Shown: piece by piece, positions 13,333-20,414 of the stretch
Layout of the letters: every line of letters starts with the position of its first letter
How positions within the stretch are numbered: position 1 is the stretch's first letter
Source of the DNA: an uncultured Collinsella sp.
Lineage (GTDB): Bacteria > Actinomycetota > Coriobacteriia > Coriobacteriales > Coriobacteriaceae
NCBI GenBank assembly: GCA_900550815.1
Contig: URTW01000006.1
Coordinates: forward strand, 1-23,205
Reading direction: 5' to 3'
DNA: 23,205 nt
Made by a program: the position numbers and the translations under genes
The notes under the pieces: generated by a model
Told to the model about the DNA's origin: nothing
What the model saw: the letters and a program-made list of their open reading frames with translations, nothing else
Database searches by the model: none

Positions 13333-13581
13333 CTAATCCGATTTATCGGATACACCAGTCATAAGTGCAGCAATTGATATGTTGAATCCATTGGCAATTT
13401 TAGAGAGGTTAGAAAGACTGACATTTCTTCGCCCGACCTCTATCGAGGCGTAGTAAGACCTGTCCATGTCAATGCGGTTCGCAAATTGCTCTTGTGAGAA
13501 ACCAGACTCTGATCTGAGTTCTTTGCAGCGTAGACCAAAGGATTGTTGTAGCGGCGAGATATCCATGACAAAAAGAGTCAT
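13333..13581 (-). CDS. XRE-family helix-turn-helix regulator (82 aa)
   Basis: A small Cro/CI-like DNA-binding protein. The HTH covers about residues 16-73: LRCKELRSESGFSQEQFANRI, then SYYASIEVGRRNVSLSNLSK, then IANGFNISIAALM, the typical five-helix pattern. The candidate start at 13581 lies about 3 nt after the predicted transcript start and would be nearly leaderless; the next ATG (13566, 77 aa) begins with the more usual MDISPLQQ but also lacks a ribosome binding site. It faces away from the surface-protein gene, and both promoters share a palindrome (13582-13622), so it probably controls itself and that gene. There is no partner toxin beside it. Confidence 0.85.
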   Translation of the reverse strand: MTLFVMDISPLQQSFGLRCKELRSESGFSQEQFANRIDMDRSYYASIEVGRRNVSLSNLSKIANGFNISIAALMTGVSDKSD

Positions 13582-13585
13582 GGAT
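13561..13585. repeat. 9-bp inverted repeat over the XRE start region
   Basis: ATCCATGAC (13561-13569) and GTCATGGAT (13577-13585) are perfect inverted arms around AAAAAGA. Both candidate start codons of the XRE gene lie in the arms, so the transcript could fold to hide them, or this is a further regulator site. Confidence 0.5.
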
Positions 13586-13622
13586 TGTTGTATTTATGCC
13601 AACGGACTATATACAACAATCC
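13582..13622. promoter_or_regulatory. interleaved divergent promoters in an 11-bp palindrome
   Basis: GGATTGTTGTA (13582-13592) and its exact inverse (13612-13622) are 19 bp apart. Rightward: TTGTTG (13585-13590), 17 bp, TATATA (13608-13613). Leftward: TTGTTG (13619-13614), 17 bp, TAAATA (13596-13591). The two promoters face each other across the same DNA, each -35 lying in one arm. A third copy, GGATTGTTGTA, sits at 13540-13550 inside the XRE gene. This looks like the XRE operator set. Confidence 0.65.
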
Positions 13623-13705
13623 CAGTTAAGGCGCATAATTATCTCTATTGGAAAGCACTCTGATGCCCAGTCGGATAGGGCACGGAAAAGGAATGGAACA
13701 GCACA

Positions 13706-16700
13706 ATGACCCAGGGAAAGCATTTCGCTGCCGGTGGCGATCACTTCGCCGCACTGCCAAGCAAAAAGATTCACACTCCGAAGGGGATCGCGCGTCTGAC
13801 CGTCACCGCGGCGACCATGGCCGCCATGACCGGATCGAGCCTCATCTCACCGTTCACGGCATTCGCCCAGACCGGTGACGGGGGCACGCAGCACCCCGCC
13901 GTGATGTCGCCGATCGCCGCCCACGCCGGCGCGGCATCCGGTACCGGCGCGAAATCCGTCGCACAGACCATCGCGGATCTGCAGAAGGCAGTCGACGAGG
14001 CGAAGGCGAAGGAGGACGCCGCCAAGGCATCCTACGATGAGGCCGCCGGTCCCTACAACGAGGCGGCTTCCGCGCGCGACCAGGCCAAGGCATCCTACGA
14101 TTCGGCAGTCAGCGCCGGCGCGGCAGCCGACCGTGCGGCGATGGACGAGTACGCCCGTCAGGTCGCGGAGGGCAAGGACGCCGCCGGTGCCGCCGGCAAG
14201 GACCTCGAGCAGGCGAAGGCGGGTCTCGCAGACGCCAAGGCAGATGCGTCCGAGAAGGACGAAGCGTACCAGTCCGCCCTCAAGGCGGCCCAGGATGCCA
14301 AGGATGCCCTCGATAAAGCCAAGGCAGATGCCGTAAGCGCCACCCCGGAGGCAATCAGTGCCGCCGAGCAGGCCGTGCGCGACGCCACGGATGCCGTGAG
14401 CAGGGCACAGGCCGAACTTGACAACGCCAACGCGACGCTTGCCGATGCCCAGTCCAAGCTGGTTGCGGCCCAGTCTGCCAAGGATGCCGCCGATGCCGTC
14501 CTTGTCGCAGCCCAGCAGAACAAGGACGCAGCGGATGCGAAGGCCGCAGCCGCCAGCGCCGCCTACGAGAAGGCGAAAACCGACCTCGCCGCAGCGGAGG
14601 CAGGCGCCAGCGGTCCGGAGTACGATGCGGCAAAACAGAAGGTCGCGGACGCAGAGGCAGCCCTCGCTGCCGCACAAGCGACACAGTCCCAGTGCGAGTC
14701 CGAGCTCGAGCAGGCGCAGTCCGCTGCAGCAACGGCACAGACCGAACTGAATGATGCCCAGGCGTCCCTCTCCGCGAAGCAGCAGGCCGCGGTCGATGCC
14801 GAATCCGGCGTGAACGCCGCCCAGTCCGCTCTCGATGCCGCGAACGCCGACCTCGATGCCGCCACGCAGGCGAACGTCGACGCCATCGCCAAGCTGGATG
14901 CCGCGAAGCAGGCTGTCAAGGACGCCGAGTCCGCCAAGGCAGCCGCCGACGTAGAGCTCGCGAACGCCAAGGCCGCAAAGGATACCGCAGACGCCTCCGT
15001 GACCGCCGCCCAGCAGAAGGGCGACGAGGCACAAACGAAGGTGGATCTCGCAGACGCGCAGCTCAAGCAGGGAGCCATCGGTTTCTTCAAGGCCATGGGT
15101 GCCGATTCAGCCATCGAGATCATCCAGAACTGCACACACAAGGGCTACACCGAGGTGGGGAACAGCCTCGACGCGACCAGTCTCGACAACATGCTCGCGG
15201 CAATCCCGTACATGAAGTCCATCAACGAGTACCGCAAGTCCGTCGGTCTCTCTGAGCTCCAGGTCACGTACAAGCTCATTGCGGCGGCGATTGCCAACGC
15301 GAACTATTCCGATGTCAAGTTTGGGCATTCCATGCAGTTTGATACGAGCGAAAACCTCGCATGGAACTATGGAACCGATCCGAAACCGCAGTGGGTGGAC
15401 CAAGAAAAGGCTTTCTTCGATCAGGCAGTTCAGGAGCTCTATGGCGTCACCGGTCTAATCGGTAAGGATGCCGTAGACTTCTACAAGTCGCATAGTGGGA
15501 TTGAATCCTATGTCAACCAGCATTTTAAGGTTGCCGGATATCCCGCAACTGTCGGTCACTACCTGCATGTCATCAGCCCTGAAATCGGCTATATGGGCAT
15601 GGCGGTCTGCAGCAAGGGAACCATGAACGGCTGGAAGACCGACAGCTTCGATACCGCAAACCTGGGTTGGGCAGGCTCCGGTTGGAACATGAATCCCATG
15701 TCCGTCGACGAGTACGAGCAGAAGCTGACCTCCTATATCAACGGTCTCAAGAACGCCAAGAGCGCACTCAACGTAGCCAAGGCCGATCTCGCATCCAAGA
15801 AGCAGGCAGCCGCCGGCGCCGCCGCAACCGTCCAGCAGAAGCAGGTCGCCTTTGATGCTGCCAACGCAGCCGTAACGACCGCACAGTCTAAGCTGGACTC
15901 CGCCAAGGCGGACACCGCATCCAAGCAGCAGGGCGTGGACGATGCGAACGCCGACCTCGCGAAGTTCTTCCAGGACGTCGCCGACGCCAAGAAGGTACTC
16001 GATACCGCAAAGAGCGTCCATGACGCGGCGGTAGCCGATCAGGCCGAGAAGTCGACCGTCCTCGCCGACGCCAAGCAAAAGGCGGACGGCACCGCAAGCG
16101 CCCTCGCGGATGCCCGGCGTGCCGTCGATGCCGCAAAGGCCGACACCGGCGTTGCCGCCGACAAGCTTACCGGCTCCCAGACTGATCTCGAGGACGCACA
16201 GTCGAACCTCGACATTCTCACCGGCCTTGCCGCGAAGCTCGCAGAGGCACAGCAGCGCGAGCAGGATGCAGTAAAGGCCGTCAATGACACCAAGGCCGCC
16301 CTCGATGCCGTGAAGGCGGATGCCATCGCCGCCGAGTCCCTGGTCTCCGCCGCCGAGCAGGCAAAGGCGCAGGCAGACGCCAAGCTGTCGAAGCTGAACT
16401 CCATCGATGCCGACGCGGCGCTCGTCTTCGGCCATGATGTGAACGCGGATGACGCCCTCAACGCGCTTTTCGCCGCAGCAGTCGAGGCACGTGCCAAGGT
16501 CGCGCCCGCCAAGGCCATCCTGGACGAGAAGCAGACCGTGGTGGACGAGCTCCAGCCCGGCTATGATGCGGCACTCGCCGCCTACGAGTTGGCGAAGTCC
16601 GACCGCATCGCAGCGGAGCAGAAGCTTTCCGATGAGATCGCACGACAGGAGGCGGAGGAGGCCGCAAAGAAGCAGGCGGCATACACCCCGAAGCACCTCG

Positions 16701-16846
16701 CCAACACGGATACCGTCCAGCCCGGCAGCCTCGCCCAGACCGGTGACCGCGCGGGACTCATCGGCGAGACGTTCGCCATCGGCGGTACCGTCCTCGTGGC
16801 AGCCGGCGTCTTCCTCGATCAAAAGAAGCGCCGCGAGCAGATGTAA
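13706..16846 (+). CDS. LAQTG wall-anchored coiled-coil surface protein with central CAP domain (1046 aa)
   Basis: A secreted protein anchored by sortase. A long signal peptide (about 1-54) ends AFA-QTG. Residues about 80-460 are Ala/Lys/Asp/Glu-rich heptad-like coiled coil. Residues about 470-670 form a CAP/SCP-like domain: MKSINEYRKSVGLSELQ, then FGHSMQFDTSENLAWNY with the family's conserved His and Glu, and a late GYMGMAV strand. A second coiled coil spans about 675-985. The sortase signal LAQTG is at 1009-1013, followed by a hydrophobic helix and KKRREQM. The ATG at 13706 is about 13 nt after AAGGA, which is far; no better in-frame start is present. It is monocistronic, ending at the hairpin 16854-16889, and probably under XRE control. 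A role in adhesion or host contact is inference. Highly repetitive Ala-rich DNA makes length variation likely. Confidence 0.9.
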   Translation: MTQGKHFAAGGDHFAALPSKKIHTPKGIARLTVTAATMAAMTGSSLISPFTAFAQTGDGGTQHPAVMSPIAAHAGAASGTGAKSVAQTIADLQKAVDEAKAKEDAAKASYDEAAGPYNEAASARDQAKASYDSAVSAGAAADRAAMDEYARQVAEGKDAAGAAGKDLEQAKAGLADAKADASEKDEAYQSALKAAQDAKDALDKAKADAVSATPEAISAAEQAVRDATDAVSRAQAELDNANATLADAQSKLVAAQSAKDAADAVLVAAQQNKDAADAKAAAASAAYEKAKTDLAAAEAGASGPEYDAAKQKVADAEAALAAAQATQSQCESELEQAQSAAATAQTELNDAQASLSAKQQAAVDAESGVNAAQSALDAANADLDAATQANVDAIAKLDAAKQAVKDAESAKAAADVELANAKAAKDTADASVTAAQQKGDEAQTKVDLADAQLKQGAIGFFKAMGADSAIEIIQNCTHKGYTEVGNSLDATSLDNMLAAIPYMKSINEYRKSVGLSELQVTYKLIAAAIANANYSDVKFGHSMQFDTSENLAWNYGTDPKPQWVDQEKAFFDQAVQELYGVTGLIGKDAVDFYKSHSGIESYVNQHFKVAGYPATVGHYLHVISPEIGYMGMAVCSKGTMNGWKTDSFDTANLGWAGSGWNMNPMSVDEYEQKLTSYINGLKNAKSALNVAKADLASKKQAAAGAAATVQQKQVAFDAANAAVTTAQSKLDSAKADTASKQQGVDDANADLAKFFQDVADAKKVLDTAKSVHDAAVADQAEKSTVLADAKQKADGTASALADARRAVDAAKADTGVAADKLTGSQTDLEDAQSNLDILTGLAAKLAEAQQREQDAVKAVNDTKAALDAVKADAIAAESLVSAAEQAKAQADAKLSKLNSIDADAALVFGHDVNADDALNALFAAAVEARAKVAPAKAILDEKQTVVDELQPGYDAALAAYELAKSDRIAAEQKLSDEIARQEAEEAAKKQAAYTPKHLANTDTVQPGSLAQTGDRAGLIGETFAIGGTVLVAAGVFLDQKKRREQM

Positions 16847-16853
16847 AAGCGAG

Positions 16854-16892
16854 CCGGGCGTTGGATATCGGCTGGTGTCCAACGCCCGGTTT
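16854..16892 (+). terminator. terminator of the surface-protein gene
   Basis: CCGGGCGTTGGA (16854-16865) pairs perfectly with TCCAACGCCCGG (16878-16889), followed by TTTC. It is a very stable 12-bp stem with a short T run, 7 bp after the stop codon. Confidence 0.8.
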
Positions 16893-16911
16893 CATGGGCA
16901 GGGAGATCGGT

Positions 16912-17565
16912 GTGAGAACAAAGGCTATTATCGTTGCGCTTCTGGTGTGCCTTTCGGCACCTCAACTTGGATGCGCCAGCGTTGCAAAGCAAGGAAGCGG
17001 CTCTACGGAAAGGGCCGCCACAGCGGTAAAGAATAAAGACAAAAAGAAGCCAAGCGAAGAAAAGGCGGCGCAAACCTCTGGAGCCAAGTCCGAGGAGAAG
17101 AAAGAATCCGACGACAAGGACCAGAAGTCCGATGACTCCAAGAAAGAGGATAACAAGTCTTCCGACTCGTCGAAGTCTGACAGCAAGGGAAACTCCTCCG
17201 ACTCGAAGCAGGGTTCCGGCAATTCACAGGGTTCCGGCAGCAATAATTCCTCTTCCAATGGCGGTAGCCAGAAGAAGTGGGTTGCCGAGCAGGGGCACTG
17301 GGAGACTGATTACAGCCAGGTCTGGGTACCGAACGTGGTATACACGCGTCATCCTCGCTATTGGGTCAATCATGGTGGCACTATGGTAGGGCCCTTCGAT
17401 TCCGAAGATGCCGCCTATTCATGGGTTCATAATGATATGGACAACGGCGGCATCGGAGGATCTGTCGTAAACGATTCGTATACCACCTCTGAGGACCAGG
17501 GTCATTATGAACAGCAGGCTACGGGACAGCATTGGGTCGTCGACGTCGCCGGTCACTGGGAGTAA
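16912..17565 (+). CDS. secreted Ser/Lys-rich protein with GHWE/GHYE repeats (217 aa)
   Basis: A small exported protein of no family I can name. The GTG at 16912 is about 7 nt after GGGAGA and begins MRTKAIIVALLVCLSAPQLGC, a signal peptide ending at Cys. The box QLGC is a poor lipobox (Leu expected at -3), so lipidation is uncertain. Residues about 25-118 are a Ser/Lys/Asp/Glu/Asn low-complexity linker. The C-terminal 100 residues are Trp/Tyr/His-rich, with repeated GHWE, GHYE and GQHWV motifs and a GPFDSEDAAYSWVHND segment resembling SPOR-like repeats. It follows the surface-protein terminator and so may have its own promoter. Secreted proteins with such aromatic repeats occur in Coriobacteriia; their role is unknown. 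Confidence 0.75.
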   Translation: MRTKAIIVALLVCLSAPQLGCASVAKQGSGSTERAATAVKNKDKKKPSEEKAAQTSGAKSEEKKESDDKDQKSDDSKKEDNKSSDSSKSDSKGNSSDSKQGSGNSQGSGSNNSSSNGGSQKKWVAEQGHWETDYSQVWVPNVVYTRHPRYWVNHGGTMVGPFDSEDAAYSWVHNDMDNGGIGGSVVNDSYTTSEDQGHYEQQATGQHWVVDVAGHWE

Positions 17566-17616
17566 TGTACATTTGTTCCCCTTCTCTTACGTTCGGTGAA
17601 TACATATTTGTTCGCG

Positions 17617-17641
17617 GGCGGTCGGTTTCGGCCGCCTTTTT
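17617..17641 (+). terminator. Rho-independent terminator after the secreted protein
   Basis: GGCGGTCG (17617-17624) pairs with CGGCCGCC (17629-17636), with one U-G pair, loop GTTT, followed by TTTTT. A canonical terminator. Confidence 0.85.
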
Positions 17642-17694
17642 ATGTGCTCAGTTTGGGAATAAACGATAGGAGAATAATCAATCAGGAGGCCGCT

Positions 17695-17835
17695 GTGGAA
17701 AACAAGAATGCCAGTAAAAAGAAAACCGAAGAGCCGATGAGCCTCAAGGATAAAAAGGGACAGGCCATTGCCGGATCAAAAAGAATTGCTGAGGAGCGCG
17801 CAGAACGTAGAAGACTAATGGGCCTTGACGTCTAG
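17695..17835 (+). CDS. small highly charged hypothetical protein (46 aa)
   Basis: It starts with GTG at 17695, 6 nt after CAGGAGG (17683-17688). The protein is Lys/Glu/Arg-rich, with a predicted helix IAEERAERRRL near the C-terminus, no hydrophobic segment and no known domain. It lies between a terminator and the probable oriT of the mobilisation genes, so it may be an accessory gene of that element. The strong ribosome binding site is the main reason to believe it. Confidence 0.6.
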   Translation: MENKNASKKKTEEPMSLKDKKGQAIAGSKRIAEERAERRRLMGLDV

Positions 17836-18190
17836 CTGATAGCCCATCGATGTCTTAATTGTTCCCGAAGCCTTTCGAGAAAGAAGATGAGGCCTCTCAT
17901 CTTCTGCCTACGCTTCGCTGCGTCTATGCCCCCTTCTGGGGCATGCAAGATGACTGTGGGTGGCATTTTTGTGGGCCCATTCGGACCCCAAAAACACCAC
18001 GCCACAGACCTTGCTTATCGCCTGCTACGGCGATAAGGTTGTTGTGAAGTTGAAACTCCGCGATGAAGAATCGCGGAGACGATTCTTCGTTTTTGGAACG
18101 ACGCTAGCCGTTCCTCAAAAGGAAAGCGAATCGCATAGCAGGTTTTGATCGGAGGCCTCTCCGATCGCTGATTCGTTTTCCGGAGGAATC
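17836..18190. other. probable oriT: array of at least seven stem-loops upstream of mobC
   Basis: No gene. Hairpins in order: 17883-17904 (9 bp, loop GCCT); 17926-17944 (7 bp); 17954-18007 (imperfect, about 20 bp); 18014-18037 (9 bp); 18056-18078 (9 bp), overlapping an alternative stem 18065-18088 (8 bp); 18091-18120 (6 bp plus a TTTT/AAAA base); 18121-18181 (12-bp outer stem, one mismatch, enclosing an 8-bp stem 18147-18166 with loop GCCT). Dense inverted repeats directly ahead of mobC and a relaxase are the usual arrangement of an origin of transfer. The nick site is not identified. Confidence 0.6.
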
Positions 18191-18727
18191 ATGAGCAGGC
18201 TCCGCCCACACACCGTCAAGGCGTCTCTTTCCGATGAAGAGAAGAAAGCCATCATCGCAATCGCAAAGCGACATGAGATGAGTGAGGCGGAACTCATACG
18301 TTTCGTCTTATGCAATGCCGACGATCTCGATATCGATTTTGGTCTTGCGGAAATTGCTGATCAAAAATCTCGAACTGAAGAATTGCACATCAGGGTCTCA
18401 CCGGAAGAAAAAAGGATAATCGAAAGCAATGCTGATTTCCTTGGCGTGACCGTGAGCTCGTATGCACGGCGCGTACTAATTAACGGGAAGATCGAGAAAA
18501 TCGATTTCGACCATGGCGGCGTGGAGAAGATCTATCATGAGCTTTTGAAGCAGGGTACGAACCTTAACCAGTTGGCGCACTTCATAAACGCGCAAGGACT
18601 TTCGGCTTACGACGAAACTGCCGTTCTTATGGCCATCGGGTGCGTTGCTAAAAGTTCTGATTACGCTTTTCAATTCTTGAGAACGCTCGAGCGTCGCTAT
18701 TTCACCGATGGCGGCGATGCAAAGTGA
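18191..18727 (+). CDS. mobC: MobC-like mobilisation accessory protein (178 aa)
   Basis: DNA-binding accessory protein for the relaxase. The C-terminal half carries the MobC (bacterial mobilisation) signature around YHELLKQGTNLNQLAHFIN (about residues 116-134). The N-terminal part holds two ribbon-helix-helix-like segments, KASLSDEEKKAIIAIAKRHE (about 10-29) and HIRVSPEEKRIIESNADFLG (about 66-85), an apparent internal duplication. The start at 18191 follows GGAGGA by 3 nt. Its stop overlaps the relaxase start in GTGA (18724-18727), so the two are translationally coupled. In known systems MobC helps melt oriT DNA and extend nicking; the likely target is the hairpin array just upstream. Confidence 0.85.
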   Translation: MSRLRPHTVKASLSDEEKKAIIAIAKRHEMSEAELIRFVLCNADDLDIDFGLAEIADQKSRTEELHIRVSPEEKRIIESNADFLGVTVSSYARRVLINGKIEKIDFDHGGVEKIYHELLKQGTNLNQLAHFINAQGLSAYDETAVLMAIGCVAKSSDYAFQFLRTLERRYFTDGGDAK

Positions 18728-19923
18728 CTGTTATCAAGCAGAAGAGCGTATCGAGCGAGCGCTACGCAAAGAACGTTCGGCGGTACATCAACGGGAAACA
18801 TGCCCTTGCCCGTGATGGCTGGAACATCAAATGCGATAAGTACTGGTTTTCGAAAATGGCAATGACGCGGAAGGTTTTCCATCACGACACGCCTTCGCGA
18901 GCCGGCGCGAAGAACGTGACTATCCTCCACCAGATTCTCGCGTTTCTCCCCGAAGAATGTTCGTGCAACGGCGGTAAAATGACGCCGGATGCATGTATGG
19001 CCTACGCAAGGCAATGGGTCGCGAAACATTACCCGAATCAGCAAGTTATCTTCGCGCTACACGAGGAAAGCGACAAGGCGGGAAAACGCTACGCAGTGCA
19101 CATGGCAATTAACCGCACGGATCTCCTGACAGGAAAACGTTGTGAGACGGGCGGGCGTCACGGGAAGTTCGAACGCGCCTCGTGGGTCCGCGAACTCGAT
19201 AAGGACTGGAATCTCGCCCAACTTGAAAAGGGTAAGAAAAATTCGAAGATTCGTGATCGTCAACCGCGCGACACGGAAAAGGAGATTATTGGTCGCGGCG
19301 AGTACAGTTATAAAAACAATCTGCGTGAGCTGATCCATATTGCGATTGACGAAGGTCGCGTAAAGAATATGGAGCAGTTCAAAAAACTACTTGCATCATG
19401 GGGCGTAGACATTTTCATCAAGAACAATCGAGTCTATGCGACAGATCTCGATATCAAAGAAGCCGGCAATCCGAAGTGCACCTTCAACCTGACTCGTCTT
19501 GACGGACGCTTCGCGTTGAAGTCATTGCAGACGGCTTTCGAAAATAACGTGTTGGAGGCCGAGCGTGCGCTTCCATACGAGAAGCGCTGTGAGATTTATA
19601 TCCGACGACTCAAGAAAGCATACTCGGCGTGGGTCGAGCAGGCTAAAGCAAGCAAAGGCGTCGCCTACAATTCGTTTCCTAAATTCATTACACCGAAGTG
19701 TGACGAAGACCTGCTCGAAGATCCGGCGGTTCGCGATGAACTTCTTGCGCGTCGCGGTTATGCGAGGGAGATTCGCAACCGTTACGCCGGCGCCGTTCCC
19801 AATGCCGGCGATGACCGCGTTCGCACCGCCGGCCAGGCGCACGGCGGTAGCACTGTGTCGCGACAGATGGGCGATCGCGTTATCGACCGTGGCGATTTCT
19901 CACGTGGTGACACGCCTCGCTAG
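18724..19923 (+). CDS. relaxase, MOBP-like mobilisation nuclease (399 aa)
   Basis: Relaxase that would nick the origin of transfer and pilot single-stranded DNA. It starts with GTG at 18724, overlapping the mobC stop. The N-terminal 200 residues match the relaxase/mobilisation nuclease fold: candidate catalytic Tyr at SSERYAKNVRRYI (Y14) or nearby, QVIFALHEESDKAGKRYAVHMAINRTD (first 20 as QVIFALHEESDKAGKRYAVH) as the metal-binding stretch, and LTGKRCETGGRHGKFERAS. The usual HxH before the conserved Asn reads AVH here, so one metal-ligand His seems replaced. The C-terminal part has no helicase or primase domain and ends in a basic Arg/Gly/Asp-rich tail. No VirD4/T4SS genes are present, so transfer would need a helper. 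Confidence 0.85.
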   Translation: MTVIKQKSVSSERYAKNVRRYINGKHALARDGWNIKCDKYWFSKMAMTRKVFHHDTPSRAGAKNVTILHQILAFLPEECSCNGGKMTPDACMAYARQWVAKHYPNQQVIFALHEESDKAGKRYAVHMAINRTDLLTGKRCETGGRHGKFERASWVRELDKDWNLAQLEKGKKNSKIRDRQPRDTEKEIIGRGEYSYKNNLRELIHIAIDEGRVKNMEQFKKLLASWGVDIFIKNNRVYATDLDIKEAGNPKCTFNLTRLDGRFALKSLQTAFENNVLEAERALPYEKRCEIYIRRLKKAYSAWVEQAKASKGVAYNSFPKFITPKCDEDLLEDPAVRDELLARRGYAREIRNRYAGAVPNAGDDRVRTAGQAHGGSTVSRQMGDRVIDRGDFSRGDTPR

Positions 19924-20039
19924 TTTTGGATAGTTCATCGTCAGTGCCCTGGCGCGCTACCGTTCGGTGCCGATTCTGCCACGCTTGCAGTCTCGGCGAG
20001 GGTGGGGAGCATGAATTGAATGAAGAGGGCCAGCCACTC

Positions 20040-20111
20040 TGATAGAATCGTCCTCGCTGTCGGCAGTCCTCGTGCCGGGCAGAGCCCTCCATTCGATGGG
20101 AGGTGATGCCC
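20040..20111 (+). promoter_or_regulatory. extended -10 promoter and SD-closing leader hairpin of the 41-aa peptide
   Basis: TGATAGAAT (20040-20048) is an extended -10 box. The leader then folds: GGGCA (20077-20081) pairs with TGCCC (20107-20111) and CCTCC (20086-20090) with GGAGG (20099-20103), hiding the whole Shine-Dalgarno sequence GGAGGTGAT (20099-20107), which is a perfect 9-nt match to the 16S rRNA end. The hairpin abuts the ATG at 20112. Confidence 0.55.
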
Positions 20112-20237
20112 ATGACCGATTTCACTGAGTTCGTGAAGCTCCTGACCGCTATGGTCTCGCTCCTCACGGCCCTTGTCGGCCTTTCCAAGGCACTTAAGCA
20201 GGGCTCGAAGCCCAAAAAGAAAGGTCACCGTCGCTAA
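20112..20237 (+). CDS. 41-residue hydrophobic/cationic peptide, candidate type I toxin
   Basis: A short open frame with a very strong ribosome binding site (GGAGGTGAT, 4 nt before ATG). The peptide reads MTDFTEFVKLLTAMVSLLTA followed by LVGLSKALKQGSKPKKKGHRR: a short polar start, one hydrophobic helix (about 7-27) and a basic tail. This is the layout of TxpA/BsrG-like and holin-like type I toxins. Its mRNA shows an SD-closing hairpin and a 5'-3' long-range complementarity, also typical of such toxins. It lies 188 bp after the relaxase, where a maintenance module of a mobile element would be expected. No antitoxin RNA is proven; a weak leftward promoter candidate (TAAAAT, minus strand, about 20307) could give an antisense RNA over the 3' end. 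A plain small membrane protein remains possible. Confidence 0.55.
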   Translation: MTDFTEFVKLLTAMVSLLTALVGLSKALKQGSKPKKKGHRR

Positions 20238-20263
20238 GACGATGACCTAACTTCGTTAAGCAA

Positions 20264-20310
20264 CGGCTCTGCCCAGCTCACTACAACTTGGGCTGCCGTC
20301 GGCATTATTT
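20264..20310 (+). terminator. terminator of the 41-aa peptide mRNA
   Basis: CGGC (20264-20267) and GCCCA (20271-20275) pair in a nested stem with the TGGGC...GCCG segment at about 20288-20298; ATTATTTTA follows after CGGC. The 10 bases GGCTCTGCCC (20265-20274) are also an exact complement of 20077-20086 in the leader, so this stem competes with a closed 5'-3' form. Confidence 0.5.
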
Positions 20311-20414
20311 TACCCTCTTGACGAGGAATTCGTCCATAATTCAAAAATCAAATTGTGCTCGCTATCGAAGCCTTAGACTTTTATCCGAGCAAATTCGGCA
20401 GATTGGAGCTTGGA

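Noticed and set aside
13880..13887. GGGGGCAC resembling the tRNA 3' end, as a possible attachment-site repeat
   Set aside because: Only 8 bp match, inside the signal-peptide region of the surface-protein gene; expected by chance in GC-rich DNA.
13990..16660. Repetitive Ala-rich DNA as a possible tandem repeat or CRISPR array
   Set aside because: The repetition comes from coiled-coil codon use (GCC, AAG, GAC); there are no constant repeat-spacer units. No CRISPR array or cas gene is seen anywhere in the window.
18014..18037. IncP-like nick core (TATCGCCTGC resembling YATCCTGY) in an oriT hairpin
   Set aside because: The match needs two extra bases and lies in a stem-loop; there is not enough evidence to name a nick site.
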